From Setaria digitata (lineage: Eukaryota > Nematoda > Chromadorea > Rhabditida > Setariidae), in the NCBI GenBank assembly GCA_003640385.1, contig RCAB01000076.1:124001-188000 (forward strand): a DNA stretch of 64,000 nucleotides. Direction: 5' to 3'. Numbering within the stretch: position 1 is the first letter of the stretch; each line of letters begins with the position of its first letter. Of this stretch, positions 1 through 13,000 are shown piece by piece. Under the pieces are notes generated by a model. That model made no database searches and had not been told where the DNA came from. It worked only from the letters and a program-made list of their open reading frames with translations. Made by a program: the position numbers and the translations under genes.

Positions 1-260
1 AGCTTCACAACTGCAAAATACTACTACCTCAACAAGAAATAAACAAATGGGTCAGACAAAAAATTTGAATTCGAAATCGGGAAGGAAAAAAGAAAAAATG
101 AAGCATAAGCACAGCATTCAAATCTGATTACCACCTGTAAATGACTATCGAATGGAAGATAATTTGTAATGTATGACCTTTTTCGACATGGATCGTCAAG
201 GAGAAAAAGAAATCAATTAGTACTGATTATGGGTGGGTTCGTATCACTGATTAATTACAG
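1..260. other. Intron sequence upstream of the first visible mab-21 exon
   Basis: This A+T-rich stretch shows no coding signature on either strand. It ends in a good 3' splice site (TTAATTACAG, ending at 260) that opens the mab-21 exon, so on the plus strand it is the end of a mab-21 intron. On the minus strand it is also part of the large intron of the neurobeachin gene that encloses mab-21. Confidence 0.6.
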
Positions 261-1370
261 GCCAGTTCGATGGAAGGTGACGCGTGGGCGATGAGTTTAC
301 ACCATGCGGAGAATACACTACTGCAGCATGGCAGTAGACGTAAATCGTTTTCGATTTTGAAATGCCTACGCGACACGCATCTCGATTTCCCGCAATCACC
401 GATCACTAATTACATTTTGAAAACACTACTACTGTTTGAATGTGAGAAACATTACAATGAATATGAATGGGAGGAACGATTTATCGGTGATCGAGTCATT
501 GGTACTTTGATATAATTGTTGAAACTAAACTGAAAAATCATAGCAAACCAAAATCTAGTTTTCATGGAAAATTCTACTATTACAGGTTGACTTCGAACCT
601 CCACTTTGAACAATAATTCTTGTCAAAACAAGCTACCAATTTATCTACCAGTTTTGTAAAAGAAGAGTAGCAAACTGCACATTATATCAAACTGTTAATA
701 AATAATTAGCCTCTTAATTCCTTTTTTTTTCTTTTCAAGAATGTTCAGAAGCTCTGATTTAGAAATTTGTTTCATAATATTATAAAAGCCATCTCATAAT
801 AACTTCTATTGAGACCCGACGACACGAAAGCCTTTTAGAACAGCGAAGATCACAATATTCGTCCTCGTTCACTAAGTGCACATAAGCAGAGGGAAAGCTA
901 GTCAGATATTATATCTTTGGATGAATTATTACTATAAAACACTAAATATAGCAAAACTTTCCTATCTCTCGTCTCTTTACTCTCTCTCGAAAGTGAAATA
1001 TTTGGAAAAATGTAATCTTCCCAAGTTGTAGAACGGAAATTCAGTTCCGATACTCTGCTGTATTTTTACTATTCTTACCAGCATTTTTTGTTATCTCTTC
1101 TAATGCTTAGAATTTTTACACTAAAACTTAACCAAAGAATTTAAGCTAGACTTTCATAGAATAGTTATCGATCTTTCTGGCTTGTTTACTTCAGGTGTGC
1201 TGTTACAACTGGTATCCTGTTTACAATGTCGAAAATGTCCGCATTACTTCCTGCCTCAGCTGGATCTTCTCAAGGGAGAGCCAGCACATCTTCTCGATCA
1301 AAGCGCAAAGATTACTTGGAATCTTGTTCGACAACTGATCCTCAATGTACGCGCTCTTGAATCCTTATAA
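261..1370 (+). CDS. mab-21: mab-21 family protein, C-terminal part (two exons, 5' end off the left edge)
   Basis: Exons 261-501 and 1195-1370 join in phase (ATT G|GT GTG) and encode 138 residues plus a TAA stop. The product aligns with the C-terminal third of Mab-21 proteins (the human MAB21L1 has about 359 residues). Visible signatures are SILKCLRDTHLDFP, NYILKTLLLFECEKH and the near-invariant LLQLVSCLQCRKCPHYFLP, ending in RALESL. The family has a cGAS-like nucleotidyltransferase fold and acts in development, with roles in sensory ray and eye patterning; whether it is catalytic is unclear. About 220 N-terminal residues must lie left of the window. The gene sits antisense inside an intron of the flanking neurobeachin gene, as in vertebrates. 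The 693-bp intron between the exons shows nothing else. Confidence 0.93.
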
Positions 1371-2146
1371 TCCTAACAAATCCCTAATTTCTCTTGCTTT
1401 TCTAAAATTGACAGAAATTTCCAACTACTAAATTTCGTTTCTTTTCCTTGTTAAAAAACTGCAATAACGAAGACGACAAATAAATTACTACGGGGTTTTT
1501 TCATTATTAAAAAAAAAAAGAAAAAAACGACACTCCATTTTTTTGGTGCTGTTAAAGTCCTGTAAATGCGCTCAACTACAAATAGGCCATTTTCCCGATG
1601 TTTCATTTTATTTTTAATGCTCAAAACAAAATTTCTGTACGTGTTTGTGCATGTATGCATATTTTCGTAATTTCCGATTTGAATATTTTCAGCTGCAAAT
1701 AAGTTTATTTGTAGTTAAATGTTGCTGTGATTGTACTGCTCAATTGGAACGAACCGATGAATGCTTAATATTCAGCTTTTTTTTTTCTGATAAAATTATT
1801 GCTTGAGTCAGAAAATTTATGGCATCAATTTCATAGGGCTTTTATAATTTACTTGGCCATCAAAGGTAGTATACTTGCAACATTTACCCAATATCTACCA
1901 TCAATGATTCACCGCATCCATCTACATTTAATTTTTCTCTGCATAAAGCATAAGACTAGGAAGTTCTAAACCAAAATCAAACAAAACGAAACAAAAAAAG
2001 AAAATTCGAGAAATTTATATGATATCAAAAGGTTTGATAGACTCTATTATGAAAAATATTGGCGACCTGGTTTTCTAGAAAAAAAGAATAGATGCTTAGA
2101 ATTGGCAGCTTCAGGAAGAAACAGTGAACAAAACAAAAACAGTAAC
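1371..2146. other. mab-21 3' UTR and the rest of the enclosing neurobeachin intron
   Basis: No coding exon is supportable here. A canonical AATAAA lies at 1479-1484 on the plus strand, about 110 bases after the mab-21 stop, and is a reasonable polyadenylation signal. From there to 2146 the sequence is A+T-rich intron of the minus-strand neurobeachin gene; its donor (AAG|GTTACT read on the minus strand) is at 2146. Confidence 0.55.
1479..1484 (+). terminator. Candidate polyadenylation signal of mab-21
   Basis: Exact AATAAA hexamer 109 bases downstream of the mab-21 TAA codon. The position suits a nematode 3' UTR. In such A+T-rich DNA the hexamer also occurs by chance, so the assignment is tentative. 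Confidence 0.4.
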
Positions 2147-5100
2147 CTTAGGATCTTGCTCCTTGTATAGTGGATCATCCTCATCAGCATCAAAAAAAAG
2201 TTCATAATTTGTTATGGAAAGAGTTCCCGGCACAACAACGCCTGGCGCAATTAATTTTGCTGTTGTTCCATAGGTTGTTTTTTCTGAAAAGCGTTTTCAT
2301 TTAAAATTACTCTATATTATTAAATAATTTCATGCAAACAGAAGTGCTGGGAGAGTGAAGACTTCAGATTACTTTTAAATTAGCACTGGTTTTTTACTGT
2401 TATCGATTCGATTCACAACTTTTCATTATCCATAGTTTCAGAAACGGTCATTCAGCAAGAAAAATAATGCAGACGAAGAAGTAGTTAGGAACATTATTTT
2501 TATTAAGTAAATTACAAAATTGAGCACAAAGTAACAATGTCAATAAACAGTCCACAGTATATTTTGAGTGTTCAATTAAAAAAAGAATAAATAAATCAGT
2601 AGCCCTCCCACTGCAAAGAATGAAAGAAAAATTATTTGGAAACTTTAATCATATAAATATGTGTATTAAATGGACTATTTACTGACATTATTATTGTGCA
2701 CACAGTTATGCTGTCTACGTTGTGTAAAAAAAAATATTCAAGGACTAGATGTCAGCGATTTCAACAATATCTCAAATTACAATTCCAAAATGTTCTTGAT
2801 TTATCAAATCTGCTCAACATGGTGAATAAATCTAGTAATTCGATGTAGAACCGGAAGTTTGCGAAACACACACACACACATACACACATCAAATATCCAT
2901 ATCAGCCATCCATAACTGTTTGGTAATACATTTATCATATGCAGTCTATTGCTAATCATATCCCTTCATTCGGAGCAATTTTCTTCACCTAACTTTGAGA
3001 GAGTCAAAAGTTTATAAAATAGTCCAAGAGTAAAAAGAGAACTTGCTTTCTCAATGGATTACGATTATTTTCGTCGGCGTGTTTAGGAACAGCAAGAGAA
3101 GGAACTAATTCAGAAAAAATTAGAATTGTTGCAACTCAGTTCTTCTCAATCTAAAAGTTGGAATAATGCAAATTATGTCAATAACTGAATGTTTTGACAT
3201 CTTTAATAAAAATACTTGTTCAAATGACTCGTCACCATAAAATAACTACTTAATCGACAAAGATTTAAAGATTTAAAAAAAAATTTCAAGTGTTCATCTA
3301 AATTATTCTTAAAAATTTGAATATTATGGGGTAAATAATAAGCAGTTCGCCTAACCGATACTGCAACCAACAGTTTTAGTCGAATCTTCTCAGTATTCAA
3401 AAATGACAGGGTGCATATAAAAGAACAGCAAGATCAGTAAGACCTACAATACTTGCCAGTTACTAGGCGAAATCTATCTTGCTTTGTATACACATATATA
3501 TCAAACAAGATAAGGTACCGATATGTCTGCATCGTGGAAAAGCAGATGGTCTTAAAAAACAGTGGTGCGAAGCAATAATTATAGATTCCAGACAGAATAT
3601 TATGTCAATTTACATGTTGTTATCCCACTTGATGTGGAAGAAAAAATTCATTTCTGTCTTGAAACTTATATGATACACTTCCTAATACTCTTAATTCCTG
3701 CTTTCCCTAAAATGGCTTTACCCGTAATCCTTCCATAAGAGATCAGTTAAACTTGCATTAGACTAATCCAACACAGCTAAATATTTTTCCACATTGTTTA
3801 CTAGCAATAGGAAAACGAAAAAGTATAATCTATATGAGGGGATTGAAAGAAGACTATACCGTGCCTGAGGGACTTCCAGATGAAATGTACTTGATGTTTG
3901 ATAAAGATTACATTTACTTAAAATAAAAATTCCCGTTCTTACATTCTCGTACTATTTAAAATGGATTTTAGATAAAGAAATGAACAGAAAGCAAAACAGA
4001 AAAGCTTAAGTCATCTTTTGGCAATTAAAAAATTCTTTTTCCACTTTTATTTTCATTCAAATTTTAGTTTTACAGGCACTGAAAGGTTAATTAATTTTAC
4101 AGCAATGCCGTGAAATGTGAAACTTTCACCTCTTTGTAAATCGACAGCAGTGTCAGGCTCAGTGGCCCATTTTTCGAAATCAGTTTCATCAACAAGCTCA
4201 TTCAAAGCGGAACCAGCTTTTAAAGACCCTAGTGAAACCAAACGCTGCGCTACGAGATCCCGCAACAGATCTTCACGAGCTTTATCAATCTGAACTGATA
4301 GTGACGTTATTATTCAAAATTATGCAGTTACTTAATCTTCGTAATATTTTAAAAGAAAAATTCATTTTTCTATCATTTTTAAGTTGTAATATTCAAGCAT
4401 CATCATATATGCATTCAATCACTCTTTAATATCCCATCTACAGATCTTTTCATTTGTTATGGAGTAAATATTAAGATACCTCTTTATCAGATGATTTGCT
4501 TTCTAAGATAGTTCTTAGACAGGCTGCTGAGTGGTGGCAGCCGTAGGGATTCTGTACGAAACGTTTACGTCGTCTTGAATCATCTTCCCAAACATCTAAT
4601 TTCCAGAATGTATTTCTAGAAAGAACCACTAACCCAAATATAGATAAGAAAAGATAAGAAATGCTGCATGGAAATATATCATATTTATAATATTAAAAAA
4701 AGTCATATGAGTCTCAAAAAAATAAAATAAAATAAAATAAAGCAAAATTAAAGTAATATAAAATAAAATAAATAAATAAATAAGAAATATCACCTGATAA
4801 TAAGAAACAGTAACTAAAACACTTACACACGTTGACTCGGATCATTCCATGCACCGCCAGGAGATGACAACAATGTTGTCAACCTTTGTAATAGACGTGC
4901 TGATACAAGAAGATCTCTGCGTCGATTCGCAGTTACCAGATGATCGTTAACCTGTTCCTCTTTTCGACGCCGATGCATCTGTTCAGCGGCATCACTCTGC
5001 AAAGTTATTTAACGCATTTAAGATCCCAGCATAAAGTTGATGTAAAAGAAAAACTGCAGCAAATTGGTTATTTGAAAAACTACTTCAAATTGAGCATGTT

Positions 5101-8100
5101 TGCTGATATCCTCAGCTCTCAAGCGATTTAATATGAAATCAGCCTCATTCGCAACCCGCAAGATGTGGTCTCGTGTTGCGTGTGCCATTAAACGACCTAA
5201 AATTACATTAAAAAATCATATAAATTTATGGGACAATATTCATATAAAATGAAAAACAAACAAATCAAAAGTGCCTAAAACATCATAAGATTTTGATTTT
5301 AAACTTTCCAGAAATAAATTATATAAACTGAAAGGGACTGCTTTTACTGTTGCAACACATAAAACCATACAAAATTCCACTTTTATGTCCTTAACGCTCA
5401 AATAATGATAAAGACGGCCAGAAAATGGACCTCATATATTACGGAAGACAAACTTCATTCATCAACAGCAAAGAGATTCTTGCTCGAAAACTGCAGAATA
5501 AGTGCACAGTATAGTTTTGAATTATGATGTTCGAATAAAGCAATCCTGATTAGAACACCTAAGTAAAACAAATATAAAAAAAAACTTGCCTTCATTTACA
5601 AGTTCAATGAAAGCTAGTCCAGCATGTTTCTGTAAAGAAGTTTGCCACTCTTGGGAGCATAACAACATTACAAGTTCGATTACAGATCCTGCCTGGTTTT
5701 TCATTGTTTCCATCACTAAATTTGTAAAAAAAAAAGGAAAAACACTCTTTCCATGCAAAATCAAGTCAACTTAATGATAAGAACCTTTAGCATCATTCAT
5801 AATTTCTTGCCCATGGGTTCCCAAAAGCGTTTTCTGAAGATAAGAACGGAAATCTGTTAATATTTCACGCAGTAACGGAGCTGTTGTTTCTAAAGCTTTC
5901 TGCAATTTGTTTGTGAGATAAACTCGTCGTTCTCCAGTTTCTAACTCGCGATTTGCAAGGCTGTTGTCCTACAACGCTTAAAACATTGTACAAAGTACAT
6001 CTTGAATATATTTAAGATTTCAAGAAGGATTCAAAATTATGAGATATACAAAATCAAGGGTTTTCCCAATGTTTACCAATATACTAACACTAAATGTGTC
6101 AAGCTGATCTTGCCGATAGATATTGCTCTGTTCTTCTTTCCTGTTGTCTTCTAGTGAAATTGCAGATTCTTTCCTGATAAAACCAATCCCACCAGTAATA
6201 TTATTTCGATGACCATTTTCTTCTGCACACGATTCTTCGCGCGCATGTCTCAGACCACTGCCATCATCTTCAAGAAAGCATAAATTCATTAAAAAAAAAA
6301 AAAATAATAATAATAATAAAAAAACAAATGTCATTCGCAGCATCATAGGATTGGTAAATAATCTATACCTTTATTTGTGCCACCAGTTATAGTTGTATCA
6401 AAAAACGGACTAGGAGTGGATGGTGGCTCTAAAATATCTCTGTAACGAGATACCATTAACACTGATAATAAATAAGTGACCGCAAGAGCCAGAAACTGTG
6501 CTTGTCGATTCTCTTCCTAAATAGTTTTTTGTTTCAAACAATAACTGAGAAGTCAGAAACTTAACTCTGTTAACTCATTTTCATGCACATACTCTTTAAA
6601 AACACAAGATAGTAACTTGTACAGAGCGTTGAACAATTAGCAGAAGACATGAAATGAGTGAAATGAGAGATAAAAGAATCTACCATATCTCGATATATTA
6701 CTCCTCTAAGTCGCTGTAAATCAATATCCTGTATCAAATGTTCTGGATCCGCAATCTTTTCTTTGTCTTTCTAAAAAAAAAAAGGATAAATCATGTTTCT
6801 TGAAGTTAATTAGAAGGGAACAATTTCATACTAAAATACTCACTACGTCCAATGCACCAGATACAAATTCAGCGATCTGTTGTGCTCGCATTACTTGTCT
6901 GACATCTAGAGACAATACACTGCCCTGAGTTGTTTTTGCGCGACAGGCAAGTATATTTCGCACAGCCATTGTCGACACTATAAATTATTTCCACTGTATC
7001 TTTACAATAAACTTTGACTTATCCAGAACATTTAATATGGTTAAAATGAATTAATAGCTAAGCAAATTTTACCAAGACGTAACGTCTGTCGTAATATACC
7101 ACCACTGGGCATATTCTTTTCCTGTTCAAGATCACTAAAACTTATTCCAGATGCAAATACAAAAACATCCGTTAGAACGACAAAACGTGCCAACAAACGA
7201 GCAGCACTGCCTATGGCCAATGCTTGATTTGTCGAATCCATTATTTCCAACTCGCTCTGAGAGATTTTTTCAATCAAGAATGTAATTGGCATTAATATGC
7301 AATTATTCAGATATAAGAATAAATTATTTCGACACTTTTTAAATGATAACTTACATTGGGAGATGTAGCAGCAGCCAGAAGAGGAAGCAGCCCTCCGCAG
7401 GCCATCACCAAAGAATCAATAAGCTGCGACAATACGTGAACACAGTTAGCAACAAATATGCTATTCTCACTGCTATTCACAACATCCAGTATTGCTGATG
7501 TACCTCTGAAAACATTAAAAAAATTAAATTATCACGGAAATTCAAAAGCAGCATCAGGAAAATTTTATTGGAAATTTCATACTTTTTCCAGTCTTCGACA
7601 GTATTTTCGATCGAAACGAGCAAGTCATCTAGCAACCTCAAATGTACATCTGACCAGCAGAATTCTGGAGTGCGATAGATGGAACTTGGCAAATCAGCTG
7701 ATACTTTCGACTCACCTTTTTTTCCCATTTCATCCACAAGTCCATCCTTGAAAAAGTATTAAAAAGTCGAATTTCTTTTCCTGTATTTAATGATATATTG
7801 AGATATTTATAAACTCACTGCAGTACAAGCCACAGATGAGACAAGATTTTGAACTAAGTCGAATATAACGTCCGTCTCGCGCTCACCACCTTTATGAAAC
7901 TTCGCCTGATGACGTTCCCATGATACCTGAAAGATTATTGAAGCAAAGAAACTTCATCCTATTTAACTAAAACATTTTCTCTAATCTAACTGATCCAGTT
8001 GATTTAGATAACTGCTGTTGAGATTTCTCTTTTTATAAAACATGTGTCGCTTTACCTAGATGATCAAGCCCGTTTTAGTTTTTGTTCTTATTTTTTATTA

Positions 8101-10045
8101 CGGATGCAGGACGATTTTCAGTGCCTGAAAAGGAATGAGCCTAATATCATATGTTAATCTCATTGAACAATACCAATTCACGAAAACTGTACACAGTGCA
8201 TTCAGGAGTTATTTATTTCTCTATGATCAGTTCAGTTAACTTCAATTAGCACTTTATTCTGTATAGTCTGTATAAGCATTGTTTCCTACTCCCTCCATTG
8301 TTCAAAACTTTTAAAAGCAAATAGTCAAATCTGTACCTTTGAATGAGCAATGGCAAGGGTATCAACCCAAACTCTCCAACCTCCATATTCTAAATATATA
8401 GCATGAAAGAGAAGTTGTGCAAAGATCCGATAAACAAGTTCACTGATTGCTAATTCATCTTCGGTTCTTGGAAAAATATACGCTAATGAAATGAGCCATT
8501 CTTGCCATACACTCATTTGCAAAATCGTGCGCCGATTGTCTCGCGATTTTTCGCACATGTGAAGTAAATCTTCTAAGAAAACTCGCCTCACCTGAAGGTT
8601 TCACTTACAAAGAATACTCAGAAACACTATTACCTTAATTCTGCACTTTTTATTTTCTTTTCTACGATGAAAGGTAAAGGAAATTCAGCTTAGTTTTTAA
8701 CACTGCTGCAATATCAAACAGTGGAAAATAAAACCGTAAATTCTCAAAAACATCTCCTACTCCTCAAACATTATTTAATCAGTGTAAAGAAATTCCGCCA
8801 AAGAAACTTACTTTCATTAATTCCAAATTGTTTTCACTTTGTGTTATGAGGTTACTAATAACTTTAAGCATCGATGGATTTTCAAATCTCATCGTATCGC
8901 TAACAGATGTATGAACCACATAATTTATTGTTGGTGTCATTTGCTCAGTAAGTATTTCAAACAACACATTATATGTTGCCAATGTAAGATGGCTTGCGTT
9001 CAATAACAGCCGATCAGTAAAAAGTGAAAGTAAGTTAAGATTACACACCGAATCTGTCTTTCGTCTGAAATTTTCATAAATCAATAATAGGTTTACTGTT
9101 TGGGGCAAAGTAAAAGATATACTAACCAAAATTAGTCCTTATGGTATCGAGTCCAAGATGGGAAGCAACAGCTTCAATAAACTTATATAAGTTTATTGAA
9201 GTTGCTTGTATGTATGTAGGAGCCACATAATAGACCTTAGTATTTTATAGGTGGGTACTGTGTATCTTCCATTTTCTGATTCCAAAAAACCTGACGAATC
9301 AAAAATAAGTCTCACTTGAGGGTCGAGCGACATAAGAAATAACCAAATATTTTCAAAGCTGGTATCCGAACAAGTTCATTGACAGAGTTAATCAACTTGA
9401 ACACGACTGCAAGACCTTTCTTTCGATCGAATGCCGGTACCATTGCTGCCGGTTTTTCGGAAAGTAAGCGTGTGGTAACAGCCAATACATCGTACAAATT
9501 ATCATCCTTCAAATTTAAACTTCTAATATCTTAAGTATGAAGCAAATAACAGTCATAATCGAAAATCTAACCTGCCTATTTGCTGCTTTTGATCTTACAG
9601 CATTCGATATTGTTTATTAGCCAGACTAACTGCACCATTTTGACTGTGAAGTAATTGAAATCAAGATTTATTGCTTACTTCGTTTACAGTGGCGATAAAA
9701 TTTAACAACGCATTGAATTCACCATCACGATTCATAGTGCCACTCTCCTTAGGATCTGGCATGCATATTAATCGAGAAACGAAAGTCAACATGTGCGCAC
9801 GTATAGCAACCACTTCCGTTCTAAATATCTATTAGCATAGGGGGAAAAAAAGAAACCGAACGCATCATGTCTCCAAACCATTTAAAAGCTTTGCCAACTC
9901 TATCCACTTAAGTGTTTTCTTACAAACTTACCGCTTAATCTAAAGAAACTGTTTTGCCGTAAAAGTTTGGATCATACAAAATCCATAAATGAATTTTTGG
10001 ATTTCAATTTAGTAACAATTCATTAAATGGTTTAATCTCCAAAAA

Positions 10046-10076
<31 letters not shown>

Positions 10077-13000
10077 CTACTTTTCTGATACCCAAAAGTG
10101 TGACCCCCTTTACAATGAAATTTTCCGAAGGTCAAAATGTAAAACAACCAAAATCAGAATTAATGCTTACCGAGACGGCCTTCCTTGAGGATGAGCAACA
10201 CTGTACAGTGAGAGTGGACGTGGCACAACAATCCAATAGTACAACTTAATAGCATGAAGCACTTCTACTATCGTAGCACAGCGTTGCACAAGCAATATAA
10301 AATTGGCATTCGTCAAAAATTCGCTTGCCAAAAAGTAATATAATTGAATTTGTATCTAAAATAATCGTTATCACCTAATAAAAAATTGAAAGGCTACATT
10401 GCTACCTCAAAGTGATTGAAAAAGCAGAGATAAGGTAATTCATATTTTTTTTATAAATCTACCATAATAAAAGATAAGGATAGTTTAATAACCTAAAATT
10501 CCTACTTCGAAATACTTTATTTGTCCCACTATAACATGGAATTTTTAAAAATAAAATGGCAGAAAAATTTTTGAGGTAGTGCAAAAACCAGTGTTTACCG
10601 TGGCATCAGCTCTACTCCAAAGTTCAGGATTGAAAAGAATATAATCGAAAAGATGTTTCAATAATGGTGTTCCCGAAGGAAGTGTCAATAGATATTTCGA
10701 AATATCGATTAATATTTCCAGTACATGCTGACTGAGATTTGTAGGAGACGCCTGGAAAAAGGCATAATCCATTAGTACGAATAACAAATCAATCATGATA
10801 AATGTTACAAAAAAGCATTGTATTATTAATACGACCACTAATTATAATCAAAAAAAAATTTTTGGGAAAACCTACTTCATGCAAAGCTTGAGAAATTACA
10901 AGAAATGCTCTACTATGATAAAGTTGTTGGGGGGCACTCGAGGCAGTTCGCAGCAGGAGAGATATAGCTGATAGTAATTTCGAACTGAAATTTCATAGTA
11001 AATTCCTGCTGATGAATTAAAATTTTTTTAACATTAAAAAATATTGAGAAAAGTATTAACAGAACGACCCTACCTCGAGGAAGAGTCAATGATGAAATTA
11101 TCATTTTTATTTTCAACAGCTCGATTAAATTTTTTGCCAGATAAATCATTCTAGTTAAAACTCGTTCTCGGGTAGTAATCTTACCTTTTTCATTCTTGAG
11201 TCAAAAATGATAACAGTAAAAACAAAACTCAAAGTGATTCCACTTAATTTATTACAGGAACATCAAAAACAATTGTTTAGGTAATACTTAAAGTCTGGTA
11301 ACACTAAAAATCCAGAATAACAAGACGAACTTGAATATAATCGTTGAACGCCTTCTGTTATCGTGATAAGACTTCCCTTCCTCACATGAACTAAGATGTT
11401 AAGAAGGAACAGAGGAGGTTGAAGTGCTAAATTTCAAGGTTTGTCGAAATCTTTTTAAAAGTTTCCAGACAAAATTTGAATTTATAGATGAAAAAATGAT
11501 ATGACTATCAATGATAATGTAAAGAACTTGGCAGGAATGTAAGGAAATTTAAGTCCGTAAAAATTAAGCTGTTAGGAGTGTTAGAATCGTCACATCTTCA
11601 AAAAAAGCGATGACGATTAAAAAAGATCCTATATACTTCAACTAGTTGTAGGACCTGTACAGTTAGAATATACAAAATACAGAGAAGCTAATGAAAATAA
11701 TGACCGAGACTAGCAAACATTATTAAATGATTACAGGCAGATGGGATATGGAAAAGATTCGAGTACGCAAGTCTGTAAATAAATACCCAAGAAAGGTATT
11801 TCTACAGAGCTAAATGTACAAACAGCAAAATAACACTTCCTTAATAATAAATTTTTAATTAGCATAGGATCTAAAAGTTTGAAAATTACCAGACATCAAC
11901 TTTCCGCACATTTCCATCATATTGAGGAAAATCAAGCTGTGAAAACAGAGGCAAAAGCATCTGTATGCCGCCCAAGGAATGTAACGAATTATGAATTGAA
12001 TAAGTTTTCACCACTTCAACGCCCTAAAAAACACCAGGAAAGGCATACGAGATATAGATCTCACCATGTACTATAACACTATTCTAAAAAATCCAAAAAT
12101 AGAAAAAATATCTAGGAATAACGAAATTCTTCAAGATTGGTAAAAATGTTAACCTCTTTCATAATGGCGTGTGGAATCTGCACAAAGTACGAAGCAGCTG
12201 TTTTAGACGCTGAATGCAAGCATAACTGTCCGTCACAATTCTTCGGTGAATATGCTATGACAATGGAAGAACTGAGTCTTCCATCAAATATAAACTGAAA
12301 TGTAATTTCATATATAAATAGAAGTTTCAACAGCACTAATTAGAGTGATAATGATACCTACCTTTTTATAATCATCGGATAAATCAGTCTCGTCTTCATG
12401 CAGAAAACGACTTTGATAAGAAGGTCCCAAACAAAAGATTGCATTAGCTTGTTGTGCACTTAAGGCTTCTGAAAATACATACAACGCTGCTGTTTGTCCA
12501 CAGAATGGTTCTTCTCCGTCGGGACCACACCCAATACTACATTTATCAAAATGATCAGTCGTTGAAATAAACCTAAAAAAATAACCCTTTTTCAAAATGA
12601 CATTATTCGATTTTATGGAGACAAACACGCAAAGTAAGTAAAAGCGGTTAATAAAGGGAAAGAAGTAAAACATGTGGATACCATGGTACGTCAAAGGATT
12701 CGATCATCTGACCATCTATGAAGCACTGAATTTCGCTCTTCGACCAACGGGAATAAATATGAGAGATTGTAACATGGTGCCATCTAAAAGAAACTCTCGA
12801 AATATCTACACTCTAAAAAATTTTTTTCATACACAATAATATAAAAAACAAACCTTCTAGGAGTCAATTCAAATCGTATGCATCTTGCTGTCTCCTTACC
12901 TGCGACTTTAATACAACTTATTACTAAGCAATTGCCCATAATATAACAACTGTAACCCAATCCTTTTGTTGTCCGAAAACTGAAAAAGAATACCATTACT

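Noticed and set aside
9127..9235. Open segment on the minus strand reading [18 protein letters not shown]..., resembling an extra neurobeachin exon
   Set aside because: Flanking exons 9506-9316 and 9064-8812 join directly in phase and align without gap to the conserved family sequence; this segment would break the phase and contains the palindrome.
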